64,000 bases of DNA from Flavobacterium panici (GCF_903819335.1 NZ_CAIJDE010000038.1:1-64000); one strand, 5' to 3'; shown: positions 34,339-44,127, counted from the first letter of the stretch. The notes: generated from the letters alone by a model not told the origin. Made by a program: numbers and translations.

Positions 34339-35593
34339 AAAATTTTTATATCAAAGTTTGCTTTTGTTTTTTGTTTTTACTTTCGCGAAAGCTCAGGAAA
34401 TACAAACTGAAGTAGTTCCTCCATACAATATCAAAACCGTTACTTTTGTTCAGAATGGCAATAATGTTGTTCCCATATTTGAATTGAATTCTACATTTGA
34501 ATTTCAGTTTGATGATTTATTTGGTAACGAAGCCAATTATTATTTTGAAATCACACATTGCGATTATAACTGGAAACCAACTGATATTCCGAAAACAGAT
34601 TATTTAAGAGGTTTTGACGGTCAGAGAATTACAGATTATTCGAACTCATTTAATACGCTTCAGGTTTATTCACATTACCGACTGGCGTTTCCAAATCAAT
34701 TTACAACGCAGTTAAGATTGTCCGGAAATTACATCCTGAAAATTTTAAATGAAGATAAAGAAGTTGTTTTCTCCCGAAAATTCATTTTATACGAAGATCA
34801 TTGTACGGTGGCGGCACAGGTAAAAAGAACCCGAAACCTCAGCAATATTGACTACAAACAGAATTTGGATTTTTCGATTGTTTCAAATGATATTACATTT
34901 CAAACTCCAATTCAAAATGTAAAAGTTCTTTTATTACAAAACGGAAATTTCAACACTGCCATTAAAAATATTCCACCGCAATACACGATTGGGAATCAAC
35001 TGGTTTATAAATACGATGGGGAAACGCAATTTTGGGGCGGCAATGAATTTTTATATTTTGAAAATAAAGACATTCGTGCTGCAAATAATAATGTTGGTAA
35101 AGTGGGCGCTAACAACGATATTTACAATGCTTATTTGTATACCAATGCTGCAAGAGGAAATCAAATTTATACCAATTATCAGGATGTAAACGGTAATTTT
35201 GTTGTGAAAAACATAAATGGTTCAGACAACAGTATTGAAGCTGATTATGCCTGGGTTTATTTCACGCTTTCGGCTCCGGCTTTCAGGCTTAACAAAGATA
35301 TTTATGTTACAGGAATGTTCAATAATTACAGCTTATCACCAGAATATAAACTGGATTATAATACTGATAAAGCCGTTTTTGAAAAAGCAATAATGATCAA
35401 ACAAGGTTTTACTAATTTTCAATACACTGTTGCAGATAAAAAAGGTAATATAGATAATGAAAATGCCGTTGATGGTAATTTTTATCAAACAGAAAATGAG
35501 TATACTATATTAGTTTATTACAAAGAAAGTACAGATCGTTATCAAAGAGTTATTGGAAAAGGCAATGCAAACTCCATAAACATAGTTAATTAA
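34334..35593 (+). CDS. Type IX secretion system plug protein (DUF5103 type)
   Basis: The 419-residue protein has a signal peptide (about 1-21, FAKAQ). The mature sequence shows the T9SS plug family pattern YNIKTVTFVQNGNNVVPIFE, HCDYNWKPTDIPKTDYLRGF, and RLSGNYILKI, with a second beta domain in the C-terminal half (YVTGMFNNYSLSPEYKLDYN). It lies in the periplasm and is known to block the SprA translocon when no substrate is being moved. Its start codon is inside an inverted repeat (34278..34338). Neighbouring genes are not T9SS components. Confidence 0.85.
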   Translation: MPKFLYQSLLLFFVFTFAKAQEIQTEVVPPYNIKTVTFVQNGNNVVPIFELNSTFEFQFDDLFGNEANYYFEITHCDYNWKPTDIPKTDYLRGFDGQRITDYSNSFNTLQVYSHYRLAFPNQFTTQLRLSGNYILKILNEDKEVVFSRKFILYEDHCTVAAQVKRTRNLSNIDYKQNLDFSIVSNDITFQTPIQNVKVLLLQNGNFNTAIKNIPPQYTIGNQLVYKYDGETQFWGGNEFLYFENKDIRAANNNVGKVGANNDIYNAYLYTNAARGNQIYTNYQDVNGNFVVKNINGSDNSIEADYAWVYFTLSAPAFRLNKDIYVTGMFNNYSLSPEYKLDYNTDKAVFEKAIMIKQGFTNFQYTVADKKGNIDNENAVDGNFYQTENEYTILVYYKESTDRYQRVIGKGNANSINIVN

Positions 35594-35631
35594 AACATTG
35601 TTAAGGTTTTAGGTTTCCTAGTTTTTTTTCG

Positions 35632-35639
35632 TAGCTTTG
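35632..35639 (+). promoter_or_regulatory. -7 promoter element of apaG
   Basis: TAGCTTTG fits TAnnTTTG and lies 33 bp before the ATG at 35673. Confidence 0.5.
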
Positions 35640-35672
35640 TGCCTATAACTCACACAGATTTACTAGGTTAAT

Positions 35673-36059
35673 ATGGTTTCTCAAATTACACGAGGCATAA
35701 AAATATCGGTTCTAACTAGTTTTGAAGGCACTTACTTCAAGAACTACAAGATTCACTTTGCTTTTAGTTACGTAGTTACAATCGAAAATCATAGTAAAGA
35801 TTCTGTTCAGCTAACTTCTCGCCACTGGGAAATCCACGACTCATTAAATGATTTAGATATTGTTGATGGTGAAGGCGTTATAGGCAAAAAACCTGTTTTA
35901 AAACCAGGTGAAAATCACACTTACAGCTCTGGTTGTTTATTATCATCTCCTTACGGTGCTATGAAAGGTCATTTTAATATGATCAATTTCACTACAACTA
36001 AAACTTTCAAAGTTATTGTGCCTACTTTTAGAATGTGCGCTCCTTTTGCATTGAATTAA
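35673..36059 (+). CDS. apaG: ApaG domain protein
   Basis: The 128-residue single-domain protein has an Ig-like beta-sandwich fold. The family signature is seen in YVVTIENHSKDSVQLTSRHW, VDGEGVIGKKPVLKPGE and YSSGCLLSSPYGAMKGHF. It was named from the E. coli gene linked to Co2+/Mg2+ tolerance, but its biochemical role is unsettled. Its stop codon is only 1 bp from the convergent PdeM stop. No signal peptide; cytoplasmic. Confidence 0.92.
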   Translation: MVSQITRGIKISVLTSFEGTYFKNYKIHFAFSYVVTIENHSKDSVQLTSRHWEIHDSLNDLDIVDGEGVIGKKPVLKPGENHTYSSGCLLSSPYGAMKGHFNMINFTTTKTFKVIVPTFRMCAPFALN

Positions 36060-36060
36060 T

Positions 36061-36693
36061 TCAGCGTTTTATTTCAATTACTTCTTCTTTTGTGATGGCA
36101 TAAACTTGGTCATTTTCTTCGGGAATCAAATAAAAATTGCCTGTGAATTCTCCAAAAGAAGGAAAAATCAATTGATGCGGTTTTCTAAAAAAACAGGACA
36201 AACTTAAAAATTGTCTCCCTAATCCTTTTAGTTTTATTCCCGGATGAATGTGTCCGCAAAAATTAAAAAAGTTTTCTCTTGTTGTGGGATGGTGCGTTAA
36301 TAGAAAATCATCGATTATCAATTCTTCGTAAATTTCGATATTTAAATCAGCGTAGTTTTTTTTTGAAATAATATCATGATTTCCTTCCACTAGAATAATC
36401 TGCTGAGAAACAGTTTTAGTCCAATCTGCAAAAAAATCCCATTCGTTATTGATTTTACTGTGGAATAAATCTCCAAGAAAAATAATCGTTTCAGAATCAA
36501 ATAGATTCAACACTTCATTTAATCTTGCAAAATTTTCCAAAACCGCTTTCTCCGGAATTGCCATTCCGTGTTTTCTAAAATGTGCAATTTTTCCCAAATG
36601 CAAATCAGAGATTAAGAGCATCTTCTTTTCTTCCCAAAAAGCAGCTCCGGATTGATGCAAAACGAAATTTTGATTGTTGATACTGATCTTCAT
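36061..36693 (-). CDS. pdeM: Ligase-associated DNA damage response endonuclease PdeM
   Basis: The 210-residue calcineurin-like metallophosphoesterase has the complete metal site: D30 and H32 (ISDLHLGK), D75 (FLGDLFHS), N105-H106 (EGNHD), H134 (LTHHPT) and H148/H150 (CGHIHPG). Homologues act as Mn2+-dependent single-strand DNA endonucleases. It is the last gene of the ligase-associated repair cluster, starting 7 bp after the helicase stop. The probable role is nicking or processing of damaged DNA ends for the ligase. Confidence 0.92.
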   Translation of the reverse strand: MKISINNQNFVLHQSGAAFWEEKKMLLISDLHLGKIAHFRKHGMAIPEKAVLENFARLNEVLNLFDSETIIFLGDLFHSKINNEWDFFADWTKTVSQQIILVEGNHDIISKKNYADLNIEIYEELIIDDFLLTHHPTTRENFFNFCGHIHPGIKLKGLGRQFLSLSCFFRKPHQLIFPSFGEFTGNFYLIPEENDQVYAITKEEVIEIKR

Positions 36694-36700
36694 ATTGTAA

Positions 36701-39160
36701 TTATTTCATGTAACTCGCTGTCATTTTTTTAATTCTTTCCTGTAATGTTTCGCTGGATATTTTTTCACGTAAACGATCTGTAATTATAGGAAAACTAAAT
36801 GGCGTTGGCTTTTTGCATTGTTTCCAGACAATATTCTGGTTATTTATTCTTTCCATAGCCTGAATTAAACGTCCTTCTTCTAACTGATGTTCAAAGGTTT
36901 CAATATAAGCCTGCTGTAATAATAAATTATCGGGTTCATAATCCCTAAAAACTTCAAAAAGCAATTGTGAACCACTTTGCAAATGTTTTGTTTTAACTGG
37001 TTTTCCGGGCATTCCGGTAAAAACTAAACCCGCGATTACGGCAATATCACGAAATTTTCGACGCGCCATTTCGGTTGCGTTTAAGCTTTTCTGCAAGTCA
37101 TGATGAACATATTCTGTAGTAAACAAATTATTATCAAAAACAGACTGCATATCAATTTCCTGATCAGAAAGAAGTTCAAATCCGTAATCATTATACGCCA
37201 GCGAAAAAGTAATTGGCGACAATAAACTTATTCTATAGGAAATTAAACTAGCCATTGCTTCGTGAACATAACGTCCTTCAAAAGGATAAAAAATCGCATG
37301 AAAACCTTCGCGTGTTTTAAAAGTTTCTATTAAAAATTCGTCATTATTAGGTACAATACTTTCTTTTCTTTGTCTGTTGAAAATAGGTTTCAAAGCTTTT
37401 AATTCGGGCGTTAAATTTTCTGTATTTGCCGCATACAATTCTTCCCGAAGCAATTCACTCATTTGTGCCGATAAAGTCATTCTTCCTCCCATCCAGCTTA
37501 CAACCCGCGCTGTTTTTTTAGGATCTGCTTTTCGAACTAAAACCTGCATATTTTTAATTTGAAATAATTCGAGTCGTCTTCCGGCAAAAGTAAAAACATC
37601 ACCTCGCTGTAATTTTGAGGCAAACCATTCTTCGACAGTTCCAATAAATCCTCCGCTTAAAAATTTCACATTTAAAACTGCATCGCCCACAATTGTTCCC
37701 ATTTGCATTCTGTGATGCATGGCAATAAAACGGCTGTTAATTTTATAACGTCCGTCTTCTTCAATTTCTACTTTTTTAAATTCGTCGTAAGCTTGTAAAC
37801 TCTGGCTTCCGTTTGTGATGAAATTTAAAATCCAGTTCCAGTTTTCTTTCGTTATGTTTTGATAACAGAAAGTTGTTTTGACTTCTTCATAAATTTCATC
37901 TGGAAAAAATCCGTCAGAAACGGCGAGAGTATTAAGATATTGAACCAAAACATCCCAGCTGTTTAAATACGGCATCCGGTCTTCGACAACCGTTTTGGCA
38001 ACTGCTTTTTTTAATGCCGAAGCTTCAATTAATTCCATCGCATGTGTGGCGAGAAAGTAAATCACACTTTCCTTTCCCGGCTGATGTCCGCTTCTTCCTG
38101 CTCTTTGCAGAAATCTGGCAACTCCTTTTGGTCCGCCAACCTGAATTATGGTTTCAACAGGTGCAAAATCGACACCAAGATCTAAACTCGAAGTACAAAC
38201 CACGACTTTTAATTCTTCGTTTCTAATTGCGTCTTCAACCCACAAACGAGTTTCTCTGCTGATACTGCCGTGATGCATCGCCATTTCACCTGCAAACTCC
38301 GGATATCTTTCTAAAATAGCCTGAAACCAAATTTCGCAGGCAGAACGTACGTTGGTAAAAATTAAAGTTGTTTTACTCTTTCGGATGATTTTTGCAACCT
38401 CATCAATTAAATGCAAACCCATGTGCCCACGCCACGGATAGGTTTCCATTTTTTCAGGCAGAATCGATTCTATCTTTATTTTTTTATTGATATGTGCTTT
38501 TATCAAAACGGAGTTTTTATAGGCTTCCGTATCATGACCTAACAAAACTTCTTGCGCTAATTCGAGATTTCCAATTGTTGCCGAAATTCCCCAAATTCGC
38601 ATTTTTGGCGCAATTGTTTTTAATCTCGAAAGCGCTAATTCCATTTGCACGCCTCGTTTGGTTCCCATTAATTCGTGCCATTCATCAACCACGATTGCAC
38701 CGCAATTGGCAAACGTTTTTTCATATTGTTTTGATGCTAAAAGAAGCTGCAAACTTTCAGGCGTTGTAATTAAAAGATCGGGCATTTTGTTTTTCTGCTT
38801 TGCTCTTTCGCTTTGCGAAGTATCTCCAGACCGAATCCCCACAGTTAACGGCAGATCTAAATCGGTAATAATTCGTTCTGCAGCTTGTTTTATTTCTACA
38901 GAAAGTGCTCGTAAAGGTGTAATCCAGATTGCTTTTAATCCGGCTTTGTGTTTAGTTTTATAATCGGGATTTTTTTTGATGTAATCGAGAACTACAGGAA
39001 ACCATAAGGCATAGGTTTTCCCGCTTCCCGTAGGTGCGTTTAATAAACCGTTTTTTCCCTGCAAAAAAGCAGTCCAGGTTTGCGTCTGGAATGGAAAAGA
39101 TTTCCAACCCTGACTTTTAAACCAGTTTTCGGCTAATACATATAATTCGTCCCTATTCAT
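36701..39160 (-). CDS. Ligase-associated DNA damage response DEXH-box helicase (Lhr-like)
   Basis: The 819-residue superfamily 2 helicase resembles Lhr. Walker A APTGSGKT is at about 42-49, motif Ia TPLRALSVEI at about 81-90, the DEXH motif is DEWH (159-162), motif III ISATIG at about 194-199, and motif VI QRAGRSGHQPG. The C-terminal Lhr-type winged-helix and beta-barrel regions follow (about 430-810). Members are 3'-5' ATP-driven translocases that unwind RNA-DNA or DNA duplexes. The start is 302 bp downstream of the ligase stop, with palindromes and the 140-bp element between them. Confidence 0.92.
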   Translation of the reverse strand: MNRDELYVLAENWFKSQGWKSFPFQTQTWTAFLQGKNGLLNAPTGSGKTYALWFPVVLDYIKKNPDYKTKHKAGLKAIWITPLRALSVEIKQAAERIITDLDLPLTVGIRSGDTSQSERAKQKNKMPDLLITTPESLQLLLASKQYEKTFANCGAIVVDEWHELMGTKRGVQMELALSRLKTIAPKMRIWGISATIGNLELAQEVLLGHDTEAYKNSVLIKAHINKKIKIESILPEKMETYPWRGHMGLHLIDEVAKIIRKSKTTLIFTNVRSACEIWFQAILERYPEFAGEMAMHHGSISRETRLWVEDAIRNEELKVVVCTSSLDLGVDFAPVETIIQVGGPKGVARFLQRAGRSGHQPGKESVIYFLATHAMELIEASALKKAVAKTVVEDRMPYLNSWDVLVQYLNTLAVSDGFFPDEIYEEVKTTFCYQNITKENWNWILNFITNGSQSLQAYDEFKKVEIEEDGRYKINSRFIAMHHRMQMGTIVGDAVLNVKFLSGGFIGTVEEWFASKLQRGDVFTFAGRRLELFQIKNMQVLVRKADPKKTARVVSWMGGRMTLSAQMSELLREELYAANTENLTPELKALKPIFNRQRKESIVPNNDEFLIETFKTREGFHAIFYPFEGRYVHEAMASLISYRISLLSPITFSLAYNDYGFELLSDQEIDMQSVFDNNLFTTEYVHHDLQKSLNATEMARRKFRDIAVIAGLVFTGMPGKPVKTKHLQSGSQLLFEVFRDYEPDNLLLQQAYIETFEHQLEEGRLIQAMERINNQNIVWKQCKKPTPFSFPIITDRLREKISSETLQERIKKMTASYMK

Positions 39161-39221
39161 TTATTATATTTTGAATATTAGAATAATGCCACAGATTTTA
39201 ATGATTAAAAATGATTTTTTT

Positions 39222-39293
39222 GCCACGAATTTCACGAATTTTCACAAATCATTGTGTGAAAATTAATTCGTGGAAATCCGTGAAATTCGTGGC
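39222..39293. repeat. Cacgaatt-type palindrome (copy 3)
   Basis: Arms 39222..39245 and 39270..39293 pair over 24 bp with two mismatches (GCCACGAATTTCACGAATTT-type arms). It lies in the ligase-helicase gap, next to the first 140-bp element. Confidence 0.75.
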
Positions 39294-39310
39294 GACAAAA
39301 CTGTTGTAAA

Positions 39311-39450
39311 TTTTAACACATAGAAACATAGTTTCTGAAACCACATAAAGACGTTTCACTTGCATTAACAAACATAGCTATGTGTGAAAATCTAGATTTT
39401 TTTTAAACTCTTTTTTTAGCATTAAAATCTATGTTTCTATGTGTTTAAAA
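39311..39450. repeat. 140-bp inverted-terminal-repeat element (copy 1)
   Basis: Terminal repeats AACACATAGAAACATAG (39315..39331) and its complement (39429..39445) bound a nonsense internal sequence with the motif AACATAGCTATGTGTG. The element has no ORF. Copy 2 (41101..41240) is in the opposite orientation on the other side of the DNA ligase gene; copy 3 (57403..57555) lies between aceA and aceB. MITE-like by structure. Confidence 0.85.
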
Positions 39451-39462
39451 ATTGTCAACGTA

Positions 39463-41064
39463 TTACGAAATCATATTTTTTAAATCTTCAACAGAATTGG
39501 CTTCTTCTATTTTTTTGTCTTGTCGCCATCTCAAAATTCTTGGAAATCTTGTTGCGATACCGCTTTTATGTCTTTTGGAAAGAGAAATTCCTTCGAAACC
39601 AATTTCAAAAACCAACTTTGGTGTTACGCTTCTAACGGGGCCAAAACGTTCTAAAGTATTCTTTTTTATAAAATCATCCACTTTTCTGAATTCGGCATCG
39701 GTTAAACCGGAATATGCTTTTGCGAAAGTGACGAGTTCTTTTTCTCCGTTTTCATTGTTTTGCCAAAGCGCAAAAGTATAATCGGTAAATAAATTAGATC
39801 TTCGTCCGTGTCCCCGCATGGCGTAAGTTAGAACGGCATCAATTACTAAAGGCTCTATTTTCCATTTCCACCAATCACCTTTTTTTCTTCCAACTTGGTA
39901 CGGCGAAGTATTTCGTTTTAACATTAAACCTTCGCTTTTCATTTCGCGTGCGCGTTCTCTTTCTTTTGCTACATCTTCCCAGGAAGTTAACGAAACCCTT
40001 TCTGAAAGCCGAAAAGAACGGGTTTGGTCTTTTATGTCATCATATAAATCTTCCAGTAATTTTCTTCTTTCTATATATGGTAAATTTCGAATATCTTTTC
40101 CTTCCCATTCTAAAATATCATACGCTTTAAGAATTACGGGCACTTTTTCCAGCAGATTTGCCGATATGGTTTTACGCCCGATTCTGGCTTGTAAATCATT
40201 AAAAGTTCCGATTTCATTTTCGGGAAAAGCCAAGATTTCAGCATCAATTACAGTTCCGTTTGGAATAATGCCTACAAAAGATTTAAACTCCGGATATTTA
40301 TCTGTAACCAGCTCCTCACCTCTTGACCAAACATAAATTTCATCATCACGAATAATGGTTTGCGAACGTATTCCGTCCCATTTATGTTCGATGGACCAAT
40401 CTTCAGGATTTCCTAAATCTTCGACATCACCTTCAATTGGATACGCCAGATAAAACGGATAAGGTTTTGATAAATAATCGGAGCTCTTTTCATCCAGAAT
40501 CAATTCCTGAAACGTAATTGTATTTGGGCTCCAGTTTCCCATTAATTTATAAGCCAGTGCATCTTCATCTACTTCTTCTGCTTTTGATAAAGCACGTGTC
40601 ATTAATTTTTGGCTTACGCCGATTCTGAAGCTTCCGGTAATTAATTTGGTAAAAACGAAACGTTCATAATAATTTAAAGCCATCCAGTTTTCGTGCAGAT
40701 ATTCTTTTTTCTCTGAATCAGTTTTCTTTTTTAAGGCGATGATTTCCTGTAGAAACTCGGTTAAACTTTTATCGGAATGTTCTTTTGTAGTTGGAATTAT
40801 CAAAGCAATAGTTTCGGCCAAATCTCCAACAATATGGTAACTTTCTTCAAAAAGCCATAGCGGAATATTCGCCAGTTCATTTGCCCAAAGTCGCAATAAA
40901 GTCGTATTAACCGGTCTTGCCGGACGACGATGCGAAAGAATCGCAATAGTCCATACTTTATCTTCCGGCGATGCATTTTTAAAATACGTCGTCAGGGCAT
41001 CTACTTTTACGTTCGTCTTGTTTGAACTGTCCAGCGTTTTTATAAGTTGGGCGAAATTTTTCAT
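39463..41064 (-). CDS. ATP-dependent DNA ligase of the ligase-associated repair cluster
   Basis: The 533-residue ligase has a short N-terminal domain (1-200), a nucleotidyltransferase core and an OB fold. The adenylation motif I is K228-x-D-G (HKWDGIRSQ), and motifs III (YVWSRG), IV (SEGLMLKR) and V (KWKIEP) follow, so it should be active with ATP. It seals nicks in double-stranded DNA. The gene is flanked by two oppositely oriented copies of the 140-bp element and lies between the exonuclease and helicase genes of the same cluster, all minus strand. Confidence 0.93.
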   Translation of the reverse strand: MKNFAQLIKTLDSSNKTNVKVDALTTYFKNASPEDKVWTIAILSHRRPARPVNTTLLRLWANELANIPLWLFEESYHIVGDLAETIALIIPTTKEHSDKSLTEFLQEIIALKKKTDSEKKEYLHENWMALNYYERFVFTKLITGSFRIGVSQKLMTRALSKAEEVDEDALAYKLMGNWSPNTITFQELILDEKSSDYLSKPYPFYLAYPIEGDVEDLGNPEDWSIEHKWDGIRSQTIIRDDEIYVWSRGEELVTDKYPEFKSFVGIIPNGTVIDAEILAFPENEIGTFNDLQARIGRKTISANLLEKVPVILKAYDILEWEGKDIRNLPYIERRKLLEDLYDDIKDQTRSFRLSERVSLTSWEDVAKERERAREMKSEGLMLKRNTSPYQVGRKKGDWWKWKIEPLVIDAVLTYAMRGHGRRSNLFTDYTFALWQNNENGEKELVTFAKAYSGLTDAEFRKVDDFIKKNTLERFGPVRSVTPKLVFEIGFEGISLSKRHKSGIATRFPRILRWRQDKKIEEANSVEDLKNMIS

Positions 41065-41100
41065 TTTTCGTTATACTATTTTAAACTCGTTGCGTATAAT

Positions 41101-41240
41101 TTTTAAACACATAGAAACATAGGTTTAAAATTGAAAAAGAAGATGGTTTTAAAAAATCTAGATTTTCACACATAGCTATGTTTGTTTGAACAAATGAAAT
41201 GCCTTTAATCACAAAGAAAAACTATGTTACTATGTGTTAA
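41101..41240. repeat. 140-bp inverted-terminal-repeat element (copy 2, inverted)
   Basis: Terminal repeats at 41106..41122 and 41222..41238 (one mismatch). The internal motif AATCTAGATTTTCACACATA is the reverse complement of that in copy 1, which proves the opposite orientation. It fills the ligase-exonuclease gap. Confidence 0.85.
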
Positions 41241-41253
41241 GTTTTTTCCATAA

Positions 41254-42309
41254 TTAATTTTCAGAAATAACCGGAGTTTCATTTTGATCTATTTCGGTTT
41301 CTTTTTCTTCTTTTTCCATTTCTGCTGCTTCACCTTCATATTGTGTTTTTTCGGTTCTGGCATCGTAACCTAATTCCCTTAAATATTTGGCAAAAATATC
41401 AGTATAACCATGCGTACAAATTACTCTTTCTGCACCCGTTGCTTTGACGCTTTCTAATAAAGAATGCCAGTCGCAGTGATCGCTTAAAACGAAACCCTTA
41501 TCAATCGCACGTCTGCGTCTTGCACCTCTAAATGCCATCCATCCGCTTGCTGAACCGGTTACAAAAGGTGTCATTTTTCTAATCCAGATACTTCCGTGTG
41601 CGCTTGGCGGAGCAAGAACAATGTTTCCTAAAAGGGCTTCTCTTTTGGTTTCTCTGGTTATTAATTCAGTTGGTGGAAAATAAACCATCGGGCGTAAAAC
41701 ATTTGTCATGTTTTCGATGGCGCCGTGCGTATATATTTTTCCAATATCAGTATCTAAATATTTTAAAAGGCGTTGTGCTTTCCCTAAAGAATATCCAAAC
41801 AGAATTGAAGTTCTGCCTTCTGCTTTATTTTCTGCCCACCAATTATTGATTTCTGTAATAACTTCGGCTTGCGGCGTCCAATTGAAAGCTGGAAGTCCGA
41901 AAGTACATTCGGTTATAAAAGTGTCGCATTTTACAACTTCATACGGAGTTGAAATTCCGTCATCTTCCGTTTTATAATCTCCGGTAAAAACCCAGACTTC
42001 ACCTTTGTGTTCCACTCGAATCTGAGAACTTCCAATAATATGTCCGGCAGGATGAAGGGAAAATTTTACATTATTGATTACAAAGGTTTCTCCCCATTCT
42101 TTTCCGGTAACATTTATTTCTCCCAAACGATGTCGGATTATGGGAATATTGGTATGATGTGTAATATAATTTTGATGTCCCCAGCGTGAGTGATCGGCAT
42201 GTCCATGTGTGATTATGGCGTTTTTTACAGGACGCCACGGATCAAGGTAAACATCTGCCTGCTGGCAGTAAATACCTTTGTCATTAAAAGCTAAAAGGGG
42301 GATTTTCAT
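41254..42309 (-). CDS. Ligase-associated DNA damage response exonuclease (MBL fold)
   Basis: The 351-residue metallo-beta-lactamase/beta-CASP-type nuclease has the THGHADH motif (H35, H37, D39, H40), GDYKTED, and CTHGYTDIF near the C-terminus. The final 35 residues are acidic and probably unstructured. Homologues in the cluster act as DNA exonucleases preparing ends for ligation. It is the first gene of the four-gene minus-strand cluster. No clear -7 element was found upstream. Confidence 0.9.
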   Translation of the reverse strand: MKIPLLAFNDKGIYCQQADVYLDPWRPVKNAIITHGHADHSRWGHQNYITHHTNIPIIRHRLGEINVTGKEWGETFVINNVKFSLHPAGHIIGSSQIRVEHKGEVWVFTGDYKTEDDGISTPYEVVKCDTFITECTFGLPAFNWTPQAEVITEINNWWAENKAEGRTSILFGYSLGKAQRLLKYLDTDIGKIYTHGAIENMTNVLRPMVYFPPTELITRETKREALLGNIVLAPPSAHGSIWIRKMTPFVTGSASGWMAFRGARRRRAIDKGFVLSDHCDWHSLLESVKATGAERVICTHGYTDIFAKYLRELGYDARTEKTQYEGEAAEMEKEEKETEIDQNETPVISEN

Positions 42310-42451
42310 AGTAATATATTTAAAAACATCTTTTCAGAAGTATCTCAAATTTAAACGTTTATAGAAAACTTCGTTTTACAACTTCACCTGATTAGTTTAT
42401 TAAATTACAACTTTTTAATATTGTATTGTGATATAATCAAATTATCATTTG

Positions 42452-42459
42452 TACTTTTG
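42452..42459 (+). promoter_or_regulatory. -7 promoter element of pruA
   Basis: TACTTTTG fits TAnnTTTG and lies 42 bp before the ATG at 42502, which rules out the longer reading frame from 42421. Confidence 0.55.
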
Positions 42460-42501
42460 TATAAAATTAAACAATTCGTAAATTTTAAAACAATTTATCC
42501 C

Positions 42502-44127
42502 ATGTTAAAAGGATTCTTTCATGTACCAAAAGCGGTAAACGAACCTGTAAAAGGTTACGCACCGAACTCACCAGAAAAAGCAGCTGTTCAGGCAGCTTAC
42601 ACTACAATGTGGAACTCTCAAATTGATGTTCCTTTATATATTGGAAGTGAAGAAATCAAAACTGGAAACACAAGAAATATTACAGCTCCTCATGATCACA
42701 AACACGTAGTTGGAAAATATCATTTAGCTGAAAAACAACATATCGAAAAAGCGATTGCAAATGCTCTTGAATCAAGAAAAGCGTGGGCAAACATGGCATG
42801 GGAACAACGTGCTGCTATTTTCTTAAAAGCTGCTGAATTAATCGCTGGTCCTTACAGAGCGCGTATTAATGCTGCAACTATGATTGGTCAATCTAAAAAT
42901 ATTCATCAGGCAGAAATTGATGCTTCTTGTGAGTTAATTGACTTTTTACGTTACAATGTTGAGTTTATGACTCAAATCTACAACGATCAGCCAAAATCTG
43001 ATTCTACTGTTTGGAACCGTTTAGAATACAGACCTCTTGAAGGTTTTGTTTACGCTATTACTCCTTTTAACTTTACTGCTATTGCTGCAAACTTGCCTGC
43101 AAGTGCTGCAATGATGGGTAACGTTGTGGTTTGGAAACCAAGTGACAGCCAGGTATTTTCTGCAAAAGTTATTATTGATGTTTTCAAAGAAGCTGGAGTT
43201 CCAGACGGTGTTATCAACGTTGTTTTTGGAGATGCTTTAATGATTACAGATACAGTTTTAGCTAGCCGCGATTTTGCTGGTGTTCACTTTACTGGTTCAA
43301 CTCATGTATTTAAAGATATCTGGGCTAAAATTGGAGCAAACATTCACCATTATAAAACATACCCAAGAATCGTTGGTGAAACTGGTGGTAAAGATTTTAT
43401 CATTGCACACCCAAGCGCAAACGTAAAACAAGTTGTTACGGGTATTACTCGTGGAGCTTTTGAATTTCAAGGTCAAAAATGTTCTGCAGCTTCAAGAGCT
43501 TATATTCCGCAAAGTTTATGGCCAGCTGTAAAAGAACAATTAATTACTGATGTAAAATCTATGAAAATGGGTTCTCCAGAAGATTTTGGAAACTTTATTA
43601 CTGCGGTTATTCACGAAGGTTCTTTTGACAAATTAGCTAGTTATATTGACCAAGCTAAAAAAGATGCTGATGCTGAAATCATCATTGGTGGAAATTACGA
43701 TAAATCAGTTGGATACTTTATTGAGCCAACAGTTATTGTAACTACAAACCCAAAATATACTACAATGGAAACCGAATTATTCGGACCAGTAATCACTATT
43801 TATGTTTACGAAGATGCTAAATGGGAAGAAGCTTTAGAATTAGTTGATACTACTTCTGAATATGCTTTAACCGGAGCAGTTTTCAGCCAGGATCGTTATG
43901 CTATTGAAGTAGCTACAACGAAATTGCAAAATGCTGCCGGTAACTTCTACATTAATGATAAACCAACCGGAGCAGTTGTTGGAATGCAGCCATTTGGTGG
44001 TGCAAGAGCTTCTGGAACTAACGATAAAGCAGGTTCTGCATTGAACTTATTACGTTGGGCTTCTCCAAGAACTATTAAAGAAACTTTTGTAACTCCGGAA
44101 GATTACAGATATCCTTTCTTAGGTTAA
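42502..44127 (+). CDS. pruA: L-glutamate gamma-semialdehyde dehydrogenase (1-pyrroline-5-carboxylate dehydrogenase)
   Basis: The 541-residue aldehyde dehydrogenase catalyses the second step of proline degradation, to glutamate, with NAD. The active-site Cys is C327 (GQKCSAASRAY), the catalytic Glu lies in VGETGGKDF, and the NAD-binding and substrate loops (FTGSTHVF, PFGGARASGTNDK) are present. The start is at 42502 (MLKGFFHVPKAVNEPVK), the usual N-terminus of this family. No proline dehydrogenase domain is fused; putA/prodh must be elsewhere. Monocistronic, with a terminator after. Confidence 0.95.
   Translation: MLKGFFHVPKAVNEPVKGYAPNSPEKAAVQAAYTTMWNSQIDVPLYIGSEEIKTGNTRNITAPHDHKHVVGKYHLAEKQHIEKAIANALESRKAWANMAWEQRAAIFLKAAELIAGPYRARINAATMIGQSKNIHQAEIDASCELIDFLRYNVEFMTQIYNDQPKSDSTVWNRLEYRPLEGFVYAITPFNFTAIAANLPASAAMMGNVVVWKPSDSQVFSAKVIIDVFKEAGVPDGVINVVFGDALMITDTVLASRDFAGVHFTGSTHVFKDIWAKIGANIHHYKTYPRIVGETGGKDFIIAHPSANVKQVVTGITRGAFEFQGQKCSAASRAYIPQSLWPAVKEQLITDVKSMKMGSPEDFGNFITAVIHEGSFDKLASYIDQAKKDADAEIIIGGNYDKSVGYFIEPTVIVTTNPKYTTMETELFGPVITIYVYEDAKWEEALELVDTTSEYALTGAVFSQDRYAIEVATTKLQNAAGNFYINDKPTGAVVGMQPFGGARASGTNDKAGSALNLLRWASPRTIKETFVTPEDYRYPFLG

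Noticed and set aside
42421..42501. Extended N-terminus of pruA
   Set aside because: It contains the -7 element TACTTTTG and does not resemble the family's N-terminus.
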